Of a DNA stretch of 8,544 nt, positions 1 to 6,250 are shown piece after piece. Position 1 is the stretch's first letter; every line of letters begins with the position of its first letter. This DNA comes from Clostridiales bacterium. GTDB lineage: Bacteria; Bacillota_A; Clostridia; Christensenellales; Pumilibacteraceae. The notes under the pieces are model-generated. The model was given only the letters and a program-made list of their open reading frames with translations, made no database searches and was not told where the DNA came from. Location of the stretch: positions 1 to 8,544 of the forward strand of contig JAISDO010000003.1 in the NCBI GenBank assembly GCA_031264755.1, given 5' to 3'. A program made the translations under genes and the position numbers.

Positions 1-1
1 T

Positions 2-739
2 GCAAGCAAAGTAATTGACACTCAAGTTCAAATAGTCCAAGACAAATTTCTGGTCAAAGAGCTAATCAACAAGACATATGCTGACTTTGACGCATATCTT
101 GTTGTTAAGTACAAGATGAAAAAAGAACTTAGTGCTCCAATACACAATTATACAAAAGGTAGTGAAATAATACTGTATCCAGACGAAACTGAAACAGTAG
201 AGATATCAAGAGAAAAAGGCGAATCAATAACAAAAACTCAAGCTATATCATACTCAGTGTCTGTACTACAAGAATGGGGATCTAGTAGCAAAGCTTCTCT
301 TGGCAAAATTTTGGATGTTGGCTCTACTAGCAAAACTGCTGTGCAAATAGGGGTGGAAAAATCTTTTGGATACTCTCAAACATTTACTGAAATTAATTCT
401 ATAAAGAGAACTAGGCAGATAACTAATAATAGTCCTTACAATCTTCAATATCGTTGGCAAAAAAGAGCGTTATTCAATACTTATGTAGTGCAAGTTTTCA
501 AGATAGAATACCAAATAAATAAGTGGAAGAGTAGTTCTCCATTTGATTTTACAACATATTATGGCTACGACAACTTGGGTAGAATGAGATTGGTGGATAG
601 TTATATTGCATTTGATGCTATCAAGTCACATGATGACGATACAGGTCACGCAGGAGATCATCTAGATGCTTATATGCGTCAAAATGGTAGTTGGATGATG
701 TATCAACCGTCTACAGATCCTAATATATGGATGGTGTAG
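2..739 (+). CDS. Family protein A1, 5'-truncated by the window edge; unknown function, probably exported
   Basis: The reading frame is open from base 2. The first ATG (116) is not the true start, because the residues before it (…TYADFDAYLVVKYK) align with the next gene (SYAKFDEYVVRIYK). The real N-terminus therefore lies outside the window. The next gene has an N-terminal membrane segment, so this one probably does too, but that is unseen. The two proteins share APIH-x-Y, a Q-x-F-K-[IV]-x-Y-Q strand, a Y-[DY]-x-T-x-Y stretch and the last residues DPNIWMV. Between the conserved flanks is a Ser/Thr/Gly/Val-rich segment (bases about 230-420) with alternating polar and non-polar residues, as in beta-hairpins. 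This loosely recalls aerolysin/MTX-type pore-forming stems, but I see no motif that fixes that family. The stop is one base before the next ATG, so the genes are probably translated together. Function unknown. Confidence 0.8.
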   Translation, partial: ASKVIDTQVQIVQDKFLVKELINKTYADFDAYLVVKYKMKKELSAPIHNYTKGSEIILYPDETETVEISREKGESITKTQAISYSVSVLQEWGSSSKASLGKILDVGSTSKTAVQIGVEKSFGYSQTFTEINSIKRTRQITNNSPYNLQYRWQKRALFNTYVVQVFKIEYQINKWKSSSPFDFTTYYGYDNLGRMRLVDSYIAFDAIKSHDDDTGHAGDHLDAYMRQNGSWMMYQPSTDPNIWMV

Positions 740-740
740 T

Positions 741-1667
741 ATGGCAAAGATATATAAGAGCAGAGTATTGATTGTATCGTTGTCATTGGTGGTGTTGACG
801 GTTGCTATATTATTGGTTGTTGTTACTCGTAGTGACACAACACCACCTAGTAATGATATTAGATTGCAGATAGAGACTGATATTGCAAGGTCGTCTCATC
901 CTGTGTTGAGTCAAGAACAGTTGGCTTATGGTAATATAGAGTACCAGACCACTAGTTGGATTGAGAGTGACAAGGTGTCTCGCAGTCTATTTGGTATTAG
1001 ATCTTATGCCAAGTTTGACGAATATGTTGTGCGTATATACAAGTTTGCATCCAATATATCATTGAATGCCCCAATCCATAGGTATAACAGTATTGATATA
1101 TTTTTGCCAGGAGAACGCACTATTGTAGAGATTGAACCTGGTGAACAAAAAATGGCTACGAGATTGCAATCTATCAACTACGGTATCAACTATGCCAAAT
1201 CAATATTTAGCGACAGTAGCGATAGGATAGATGATTCATTGCTACAAGTCAATACGTCATCAATACCAAGTGTACAACAACATCTCAATCAGTTGTGGAA
1301 CTTGAATCAACCAATCAAATACCAATTGACCAATAGCACAAAGATTGATTGGACTAACGCTACTAATAGTGATGTTGAACAAAGATACTATGTTAGAACT
1401 ATATTTGACATGTATCTAATACAAGTCTTCAAAGTCAATTATCAATTTTCAAGCAACCAAAAGTACATTTATGATTGGACCAAATACAATAGCTATCAAT
1501 ATGATAGTATTGATCTTGTAGAACAATATACTACATGGGATATATCAATACCGAAAGATACATCCGTGATTGAGAATTCTATTGAGGTTAGTAGATATGC
1601 AATGACGTATGGACCTATTAGATACACTTTTCTTAACCAAGAAGATCCCAATGTGTGGTATGTGTAA
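741..1667 (+). CDS. Family protein A2, membrane-anchored paralogue of the preceding gene; unknown function
   Basis: This is a 308-residue protein. A basic N-terminus (K3, K6, R8) is followed by a hydrophobic helix at about 9-29, then a long polar domain rich in Tyr, Ser, Asn and Ile. This predicts a signal anchor or uncleaved signal peptide with the rest outside the membrane. There is no lipobox Cys. It is paralogous to the upstream gene: SYAKFDEYVVRIYK (88-101), APIHRY (110-115), Q-V-F-K-V-N-Y-Q (228-235), YDWTKYN (244-250) and the terminal DPNVWYV (302-308) all have counterparts there in the same order. The segment between about 150 and 210 differs strongly between the two. The ATG lies one base after the previous stop and lacks a good Shine-Dalgarno site, suggesting translational coupling. 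I do not recognise the family. Confidence 0.85.
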   Translation: MAKIYKSRVLIVSLSLVVLTVAILLVVVTRSDTTPPSNDIRLQIETDIARSSHPVLSQEQLAYGNIEYQTTSWIESDKVSRSLFGIRSYAKFDEYVVRIYKFASNISLNAPIHRYNSIDIFLPGERTIVEIEPGEQKMATRLQSINYGINYAKSIFSDSSDRIDDSLLQVNTSSIPSVQQHLNQLWNLNQPIKYQLTNSTKIDWTNATNSDVEQRYYVRTIFDMYLIQVFKVNYQFSSNQKYIYDWTKYNSYQYDSIDLVEQYTTWDISIPKDTSVIENSIEVSRYAMTYGPIRYTFLNQEDPNVWYV

Positions 1668-1677
1668 GGGGTGTGGT

Positions 1678-1980
1678 ATGAAGATTAGACTTACAAAAAA
1701 GAACAAGATACGAATAGCGGTGTGGGGATCTTTGATAGTAATTGCTATGATAGGGCTTGGATTGTTCAATCACTTTCGCTTTCGCAACGCTAAGGAGATA
1801 GAAGTTTATTATAGTTGGGCAAATACTAGTAGTACAACATACGTGTCATCAGGAGCACATAAGGTAGGGTATCGTAGTATAGGCAATAGGTACCAGATTA
1901 GGTATTGGGTAGGTACAGGTAGTGATGCTGAAACACGTAAGATAGAAGTCCCAAAGGACTTAGTTAGGATAGAATTTTAG
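1678..1980 (+). CDS. Small membrane-anchored protein A3, shortened relative of the array; unknown function
   Basis: This encodes 100 residues. I chose the ATG at 1678 over an in-frame ATG at 1609 because AAGGGG (1666-1671) lies six bases upstream and the 1609 start would overlap the preceding gene by 59 bases. The protein has a very basic N-terminus (KIRLTKKNKIR), one hydrophobic helix at about 13-30 and a polar tail of about 65 residues, ending in DLVRIEF. It has the architecture of its neighbours (basic start, one helix, exported domain) but only the N-terminal part. The C-terminal tail of the long paralogues appears separately in the next small reading frame. It may be a real short member, since the repaired gene at 2152-2449 would have almost the same length and a similar end, or the 5' half of a decayed long copy. 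Confidence 0.6.
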   Translation: MKIRLTKKNKIRIAVWGSLIVIAMIGLGLFNHFRFRNAKEIEVYYSWANTSSTTYVSSGAHKVGYRSIGNRYQIRYWVGTGSDAETRKIEVPKDLVRIEF

Positions 1981-1997
1981 GATTGGGTGTATTTGTG

Positions 1998-2150
1998 ATG
2001 ATTGATAAGGACAACAACAATATAGACAACATATCTAAGATAGACAAGTCTACCAATAATATAGCAGTGTCTCTCAATGAGTATGTGAGAGATGGGTACA
2101 GTTGGACAATAGACGAACAGTCACCTGACTATAATGTGTGGAGAGTGTAA
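1998..2150 (+). CDS. 50-residue reading frame carrying the family C-terminal tail; possible gene remnant
   Basis: The ATG at 1998 opens a 50-codon frame ending in DYNVWRV at a TAA. It has no signal or membrane segment and starts with a run of Asp/Asn/Lys/Ile. Its last 35 residues match the C-terminal end of the 741-1667 protein in spacing and sense (polar segment, aromatic S-W-T-I / R-Y-T-F strand, then D-x-N-V-W-x-V). There is no convincing ribosome site. The frame differs from that of the gene ending at 1980, so a simple stop-codon change does not join them. The most economical reading is the 3' end of a paralogue whose middle was lost. A real small gene cannot be excluded, because the next start again lies one base past its stop. 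Confidence 0.4.
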   Translation: MIDKDNNNIDNISKIDKSTNNIAVSLNEYVRDGYSWTIDEQSPDYNVWRV

Positions 2151-2151
2151 C

Positions 2152-2449
2152 ATGGATAATAATCAGAATGAAAGCAAATTGCTAAAAGCTAAGAATATAG
2201 CCATGATAGTGTTGTGTATAGTATTGTCAATATGTGCAATTGGTGCCACTATCAAAAACTTGTTTGTCAACGATGAGCTTGTTGCAACTACAAACGGACC
2301 AACAACAATAAATAGTTCAAATGTATGTAAATGAATACTATGAGCATAGCATACCATTAAGCTCTAACACTTCTTATGTATTAAAATTGTTGGTAGACAA
2401 AGACTTAAAGGGCTTTGTAATTACACCAAGTTTTGCTAGGGTAGAATAA
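2152..2449 (+). pseudogene. Small membrane-anchored protein A4, split by a TGTA tandem duplication
   Basis: The frame from ATG 2152 gives 60 residues: a polar start (MDNNQNESKLLKAKN), a hydrophobic helix at about 17-37, and a polar tail stopping at TGA 2332-2334. A second frame, from ATG 2321, runs to TAA 2447-2449 and reads naturally as the rest of such a domain (YYEHSIPLSSNTSYVLKLL… ending FARVE). The junction contains TGTA twice in tandem (2322-2325 and 2326-2329). Removing one copy joins the two frames exactly into a 97-residue protein with V-N-E-Y-Y at the junction. That is close to the 100-residue relative at 1678-1980, which ends similarly (VRIEF against ARVE). The start lies one base after the previous stop. 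It is either a pseudogene or a reversible slipped-strand switch. Function unknown. Confidence 0.6.
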
Positions 2450-2540
2450 TCTCCATAACCCTAAGATACGAGAGTAATGGATAGCAGAATGTTAGTGTCT
2501 AAAGATATGTTGAATGCAACTTGTATATAACACAATATTA

Positions 2541-2574
2541 GTCCTTGTCATATATTGATTGATATGACAAGGAC
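2541..2574 (+). promoter_or_regulatory. Perfect 13-bp hairpin over the alr start region
   Basis: The arms 2541-2553 and 2562-2574 are exact reverse complements, with an 8-base loop (ATTGATTG, 2554-2561). The TTG start candidate lies in the loop and the ATG candidate (2564) in the right arm. A T-rich stretch (TGTTTTGTTG) follows, so the element could work as a terminator-like structure for the array upstream, as a fold hiding the ATG, or both. The inverted repeat is seen directly; the role is inferred. Confidence 0.6.
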
Positions 2575-3604
2575 TGTTTTGTTGGACAATTTGTTGCATA
2601 ATGCCAAATATATTAGGTCATGTACCAGAGCAGATTTGTGTGCTGTTGTCAAATGTGATGCCTATGGACATGGTATAGTAAGAGTTGTGGATACATTGAA
2701 AGCTGTTGTAGGCAATTTTGCTGTATCTAGTATTGATGATGCTATCAAGTTGAGGGTATTAGATAGAGATATCAATATACTCAATATAGGGGTAATAGAC
2801 AATTGCCAAATAGCACTATTGTGCAAGTACAACATTATTCAGTCAGTACATAATATAGACAGTCTTCAAGCTATGGTAGAGTATGCACAATTGCATGACT
2901 CTACGATCAATATCAATATTAAGATTAATAGTGGATTCAATAGATTGGGGTTGGATATACAAGAGTGCAAACATGCATTGCGTATAATAAAAGACAATTG
3001 CAATATACATCTATATGGTGTATATTCTCATTTTTGTCAGTATATTGATACTGACTTTTGCGACAAACAATACAAATACTTTGAGGATTGTAGCAAAGTG
3101 TTGCAATCTCTAGCTCCAGTCAAACATTGTGCAAGCTCTAATGGTCTTGGCTATTCGGTGTATCATGCCGATATGATTAGATGCGGTATAGCATTGTATG
3201 GCGTAGGCAATCAATATCTGAAACAAGTAATGCATATATCAAGCAAAATTGTACAGCTCAATTATGTCTTGCGAGGGCAACGAGTTGGATACAACAATAC
3301 TATACTCTCAAGAGACAGTTGGATTGCTACAGTAGAAGGGGGGTATGGTCAAGGTATGCTTAGAGAAATATATAAGTGTGTTTTAGTTGATGATATTGTT
3401 TGTCCTATTGTAGGCAATATTTGCATGGATTTTTTTATGATTGATGTTACACACCTAACTTGCCAATCTAGCTTGGTAGGTCACTCAGCAATCCTAACCA
3501 ACAATCAATTGACATGGAGTGATATATCTAAGGATTGTACTATCCCATACCAGTTGATGACAGCAAGCAACACCAAAGATATAGACACAGTATATGTAGG
3601 CTGA
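2555..3604 (+). CDS. alr: Alanine racemase (PLP-dependent)
   Basis: This enzyme interconverts L- and D-alanine in the cytosol, supplying D-Ala for peptidoglycan. Visible family motifs, numbered from the TTG at 2555, are AVVKCDAYGHG with the PLP lysine K33, K123 and R130 in IKINSGFNRLG, YSHF (157-160), MIRCGIALYG with R209 binding the cofactor, catalytic Y264 in GGYGQG, and GNICMD (287-292) of the C-terminal beta domain. The length, 349 residues, is slightly short for the family (usually about 360-390). Oddities are N-S-G in place of the usual D-T-G near R130 and a high Cys content. The start could be TTG 2555 or ATG 2564 (MTRTVLLDN). The second fits the usual position better, but neither has a Shine-Dalgarno site and both sit in a hairpin. 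Identity is firm; the start is not. Confidence 0.95.
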   Translation: MIDMTRTVLLDNLLHNAKYIRSCTRADLCAVVKCDAYGHGIVRVVDTLKAVVGNFAVSSIDDAIKLRVLDRDINILNIGVIDNCQIALLCKYNIIQSVHNIDSLQAMVEYAQLHDSTININIKINSGFNRLGLDIQECKHALRIIKDNCNIHLYGVYSHFCQYIDTDFCDKQYKYFEDCSKVLQSLAPVKHCASSNGLGYSVYHADMIRCGIALYGVGNQYLKQVMHISSKIVQLNYVLRGQRVGYNNTILSRDSWIATVEGGYGQGMLREIYKCVLVDDIVCPIVGNICMDFFMIDVTHLTCQSSLVGHSAILTNNQLTWSDISKDCTIPYQLMTASNTKDIDTVYVG

Positions 3605-3733
3605 TACACAATACAGTATTTGCCTCATCTATGAACGGGAAATGAGTTGCAGATATTAGCATTATCACTAGAGTTGCTATACAACCCTGAAGCAATAATT
3701 ATAAATAAAAGCAAAAAAGTTATGCAAAGATGG
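3605..3733. other. Intergenic stretch between alr and the toxin-like unit
   Basis: No gene is supported here. A weak inverted repeat (CTCAT at 3624-3628 with ATGAG at 3641-3645) follows the alr stop but has no T-tract, so I do not call a terminator. The rest is AT-rich and leads into the promoter at 3734. Confidence 0.5.
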
Positions 3734-3762
3734 TTGACAAATATACAGTTGTCTAATATAAT
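3734..3762 (+). promoter_or_regulatory. Perfect-consensus sigma-A promoter of the toxin-like unit
   Basis: TTGACA (3734-3739), a 17-base spacer and TATAAT (3757-3762) match the housekeeping consensus at all twelve positions. Transcription should start near 3769, giving a leader of about 45 bases. A short dyad, GACAA (3736-3740) with TTGTC (3749-3753), spans the spacer and overlaps the -35. It could be an operator for a repressor of this otherwise very strong promoter. Confidence 0.85.
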
Positions 3763-3773
3763 AATGCATATTG

Positions 3774-3796
3774 TACTATACATGCTAAATATAGTA
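3774..3796 (+). promoter_or_regulatory. Leader hairpin upstream of the ribosome site
   Basis: TACTATA (3774-3780) and TATAGTA (3790-3796) are exact reverse complements around a 9-base loop. They end four bases before the Shine-Dalgarno sequence. The stem is AT-only apart from one C:G pair, so it may just keep the ribosome site open. Confidence 0.35.
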
Positions 3797-3800
3797 TTGC

Positions 3801-3808
3801 AAAGGAGG
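3801..3808 (+). promoter_or_regulatory. Strong Shine-Dalgarno site fixing the start at 3814
   Basis: AAAGGAGG lies five bases before ATG 3814. It is the strongest ribosome site in the window and settles the start of the 444-residue protein. Confidence 0.9.
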
Positions 3809-3813
3809 ATAAT

Positions 3814-5148
3814 ATGCATAGCAAATCAAAAGTGTCAGACAAGCCTAACATACATAGAGTAGGCAAGTGGAGGCTATCTGTAATCATGGCATTGGTAATC
3901 ATATTGCCAGTTAGTGCATTGATGATAGCGGTATTGAGTAGCAATACAGTTGTGTCAATATTGACACAAGAGCAATTGGAACAACACTATTGGCGAGAGC
4001 ATGACAATACGAGGTTGGGGCTAGACGACATAGAGAGTATTGTAGATACGGCAACTAGTAGACAAATAGCGTCAAGGGCTGTAGACGACACTCAAGCAAG
4101 CCAATTGGACTATGAGTATTTGTTGAGTGCAATAATATATAGAGTGATGCAGATGGATATGGAGGTGCATTGGTATCTATATAGTGAGACTATAGCGGAT
4201 TATGTAGAGTATCAGTTTGAGTTGATACAAGAAGATGCAAGAGCTAGGGAGATATATCAAGACAATTTGGGGTTGTTGATACAAGGCAATACTAGAGTAC
4301 AATTGAGTAGGAGTAGTAATATATTTGGAACAGTACAACTCAACAACTTATACAAGGAGTTGTTGTCAGTGGGAGTAGTGTCTATTATGGCATATGCAAT
4401 TGTAGGGTCAGTAGGCGTAGTGCAACAAGTATCAGTAGAGAGTCGCAGTATGTCACTTAGTGTAGATGGGTGGATTATGGACGACATTGCGGGGCTATTG
4501 GTATTAGGTGCTGCAGCAATGGCATTGGCAGCAATGGGCATGATGTCAGATTGGTCCAAGATATGGTCTAGTGCAGATAGCATAACCAAGCCAGTATCGG
4601 GTGCTGGTAGTGGTTCGTCAACTGTAGTAGACGAGGCTCTTGACGATCTAGTACAACAGATAGAGCAAGGTAAAGTTGTTGAATATGATAAAGCATATTA
4701 TACAACCAAGACATTGGATATTGATACTCGTAGGAGTATCAACCGATCAGAGTATTATATAGTATTGGGTAATAACGGTATAAATCTTATAATAGGTATA
4801 GTATTTCAAAAGGCTATAGGTGTTGGTTGGATAACCGAAGCTAGGGCAAAAAGTATAATGCAAATGAGAGAAGGTAAGTTTTTGATTGGTAGTGTCGTTG
4901 TAAGTGTGTATACCGATAATCCAGACAAAGCAAGAAATATAGCACAAGTAGCAGGCAACAATTGGTCGCCAGTACACCATTATAGCCAAGAGCATGGAGT
5001 CAAGCCAGGATACTTTGCTCATTACCACAATGGTTATATGATGTCAAAAGTTAGTAGAGACACAAGTTTGCCACATGCCTTTTATGGCATTCCTTACGAT
5101 ATAGATGTGACAAAGGACACTATAGAGAGAGTTGGAGGTGCGGTATAA
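3814..5148 (+). CDS. Membrane-anchored protein with toxin-like C-terminal domain (putative effector)
   Basis: This encodes 444 residues. A basic start precedes a hydrophobic helix at about 21-43 (signal anchor). Residues 50-180 are polar and probably helical. Two Gly/Ala-rich hydrophobic helices follow at about 185-204 and 224-243, then a Gly/Ser linker (263-269). The C-terminal domain (about 310-428) carries YTDNPDKARNIA (366-377), P-G-Y-F-A-H-Y-H-N-G (398-407, with H403 and H405) and H-A-F-Y-G-I-P (421-427). This arrangement, a small domain ending in H-x-H then H-x-[FW]-[FY]-G after a membrane or export part, resembles C-terminal domains of Firmicutes putative polymorphic toxins (SAR2788-like), from memory of the family style and not from a search. 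The histidines could be catalytic or metal-binding, but this is inferred. The gene has its own consensus promoter and strong ribosome site, and overlaps the next gene by one base. The protein is certain; the toxin role is moderate. Confidence 0.8.
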   Translation: MHSKSKVSDKPNIHRVGKWRLSVIMALVIILPVSALMIAVLSSNTVVSILTQEQLEQHYWREHDNTRLGLDDIESIVDTATSRQIASRAVDDTQASQLDYEYLLSAIIYRVMQMDMEVHWYLYSETIADYVEYQFELIQEDARAREIYQDNLGLLIQGNTRVQLSRSSNIFGTVQLNNLYKELLSVGVVSIMAYAIVGSVGVVQQVSVESRSMSLSVDGWIMDDIAGLLVLGAAAMALAAMGMMSDWSKIWSSADSITKPVSGAGSGSSTVVDEALDDLVQQIEQGKVVEYDKAYYTTKTLDIDTRRSINRSEYYIVLGNNGINLIIGIVFQKAIGVGWITEARAKSIMQMREGKFLIGSVVVSVYTDNPDKARNIAQVAGNNWSPVHHYSQEHGVKPGYFAHYHNGYMMSKVSRDTSLPHAFYGIPYDIDVTKDTIERVGGAV

Positions 5149-6026
5149 TGCCTGGCGATTATTTGGTTAGTGATGTTGTATTAGGTAGAGACATGACAGA
5201 TGTCTTGAATGGAGGTATTATATCAAGTGAAGATGATACTCCAAGAAGTTGGCAATGTGGGTGGGACGATGTTGTTGAGGGCAGTTGGGCAGAGCCGTTG
5301 CGTAGATTGATGCTTGACGAATTTCTCAAAGAGATAGATTGGGCTCTTAGATCTAACGGTTGTCTTGACTATTTGGGTAGATACATGAGAGACAACAGTT
5401 CGGTTTGTTGTATAACAGACCTTGATGTGTATAGCAAGTATGATGACTATCAAGCAGAAGGTGCACGAGAAGACAAGGAAGCTGTTGCAAAAATGATGGA
5501 TTTTAAGCATTGTTACCGTATCTCTAGCGAGCCAATATCAAGAGCATTTTTTAATTGGTCCAACAACTATGGCTTGACGCAAGATGAGCAATATAGATGG
5601 CTAGATTGCGACAAGTTGTGGGACGAGTGGTTGGGGTGTGAGTATCCCAAGATAGATCTACAGTCGCCCAAGCTATGGAGTGGCAATAGTAGTTGTGTAG
5701 AATATGGTGTGAATGGACTCAATGCAGTGAGCAAGCTCAACTATAATCTAGTGCGTAATATGTTGTATCTACGGAGCCTAGAGTATCTGTACAATAGTCT
5801 CAAGAGACACTTTGCCAAAGGTGCAACAACTCTCAATTATGTGCGTCAAGAATACGACCACACTGGTCGTGACCAAGTCAATATATACCGAGTCAAGATG
5901 AGTGAGCTCAGGCAAGGCAACAAGTATCAATCTCTGTTTGCCAATTGCATACAGCGAGCGGACAAGTCCAAACTTTTCCACCCAGACAACACAGGATCGG
6001 AGGTCTTTGAGATAATCAATGATTGA
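5148..6026 (+). CDS. Soluble Trp/Cys-rich protein, putative immunity or partner of the preceding toxin-like protein
   Basis: This encodes 292 residues. The ATG shares its A with the TAA of the preceding gene and has GGAGG (5134-5138) nine bases upstream inside that gene, so the two are translationally coupled. I see no signal peptide and no membrane helix, so it is probably cytosolic. It is unusually rich in Trp (nine: 35, 39, 47, 65, 137, 151, 158, 161, 177) and Cys (nine, including C87-C88), and the N-terminal two thirds carry many Asp and Glu. No nucleotide-binding or catalytic motif is evident, and I recognise no family. A soluble acidic protein made in step with a membrane or exported toxin-like protein suggests immunity or chaperone function, but only by context. 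At 292 residues it is long for an immunity protein. Confidence 0.8.
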   Translation: MPGDYLVSDVVLGRDMTDVLNGGIISSEDDTPRSWQCGWDDVVEGSWAEPLRRLMLDEFLKEIDWALRSNGCLDYLGRYMRDNSSVCCITDLDVYSKYDDYQAEGAREDKEAVAKMMDFKHCYRISSEPISRAFFNWSNNYGLTQDEQYRWLDCDKLWDEWLGCEYPKIDLQSPKLWSGNSSCVEYGVNGLNAVSKLNYNLVRNMLYLRSLEYLYNSLKRHFAKGATTLNYVRQEYDHTGRDQVNIYRVKMSELRQGNKYQSLFANCIQRADKSKLFHPDNTGSEVFEIIND

Positions 6027-6104
6027 CATAATTGGTATATAGGTACATGTGCAATATTGTCAACTTGTCGTCACACTAGCAACCATGTACATTGAGCACA
6101 ATTA

Positions 6105-6136
6105 CACCCACAAGCTTACTATCAAGCTTGTGGGTG
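6105..6136 (+). terminator. 13-bp perfect hairpin closing the two-gene unit
   Basis: Arms 6105-6117 and 6124-6136 are exact reverse complements with a 6-base loop. The outer half is GC-rich (CACCCAC/GTGGGTG). It lies about 80 bases after the stop of the 292-residue gene. The T-tract after it is weak (CTTGTCT), so termination may be partial or factor-assisted. Confidence 0.6.
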
Positions 6137-6215
6137 CTTGTCTAGATTGAGTTGGCATGGTGCTAAGTCTAGAAAGTTGAGATTTGTTTGAGTAGCAACC
6201 TATGTGAGATAGACT

Positions 6216-6244
6216 TTGCCAAACAACCGATATTGTAGTATAAT
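6216..6244 (+). promoter_or_regulatory. rsmD promoter producing a leaderless message
   Basis: TTGCCA (6216-6221, five of six consensus bases), a 17-base spacer and TATAAT (6239-6244). Only six bases separate the -10 box from ATG 6251, so the expected transcription start is the A of the start codon or next to it. No Shine-Dalgarno site could fit. Confidence 0.75.
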
Positions 6245-6250
6245 AACAGT

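Noticed and set aside
1609..1677. Upstream ATG as the start of the gene ending at 1980
   Set aside because: It lies inside the preceding gene, whose C-terminal tail is conserved, and the ATG at 1678 has AAGGGG at the right distance and a standard basic-plus-hydrophobic start.
2394..2421. TAGACA-16 bp-TGTAAT as an alr promoter
   Set aside because: Each box has one mismatch and the site lies inside the split gene. In AT-rich DNA such matches are common, and nothing else supports it.
3647..3862. 71-residue + strand open frame before the toxin-like gene
   Set aside because: It covers the consensus promoter and leader and overlaps the well-supported start at 3814. It has no ribosome site or recognisable protein pattern.
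4257..4589. 110-residue - strand open frame inside the toxin-like gene, and the other antisense frames
   Set aside because: They lie opposite well-supported + strand genes, show no family motifs and have no promoter or ribosome site.
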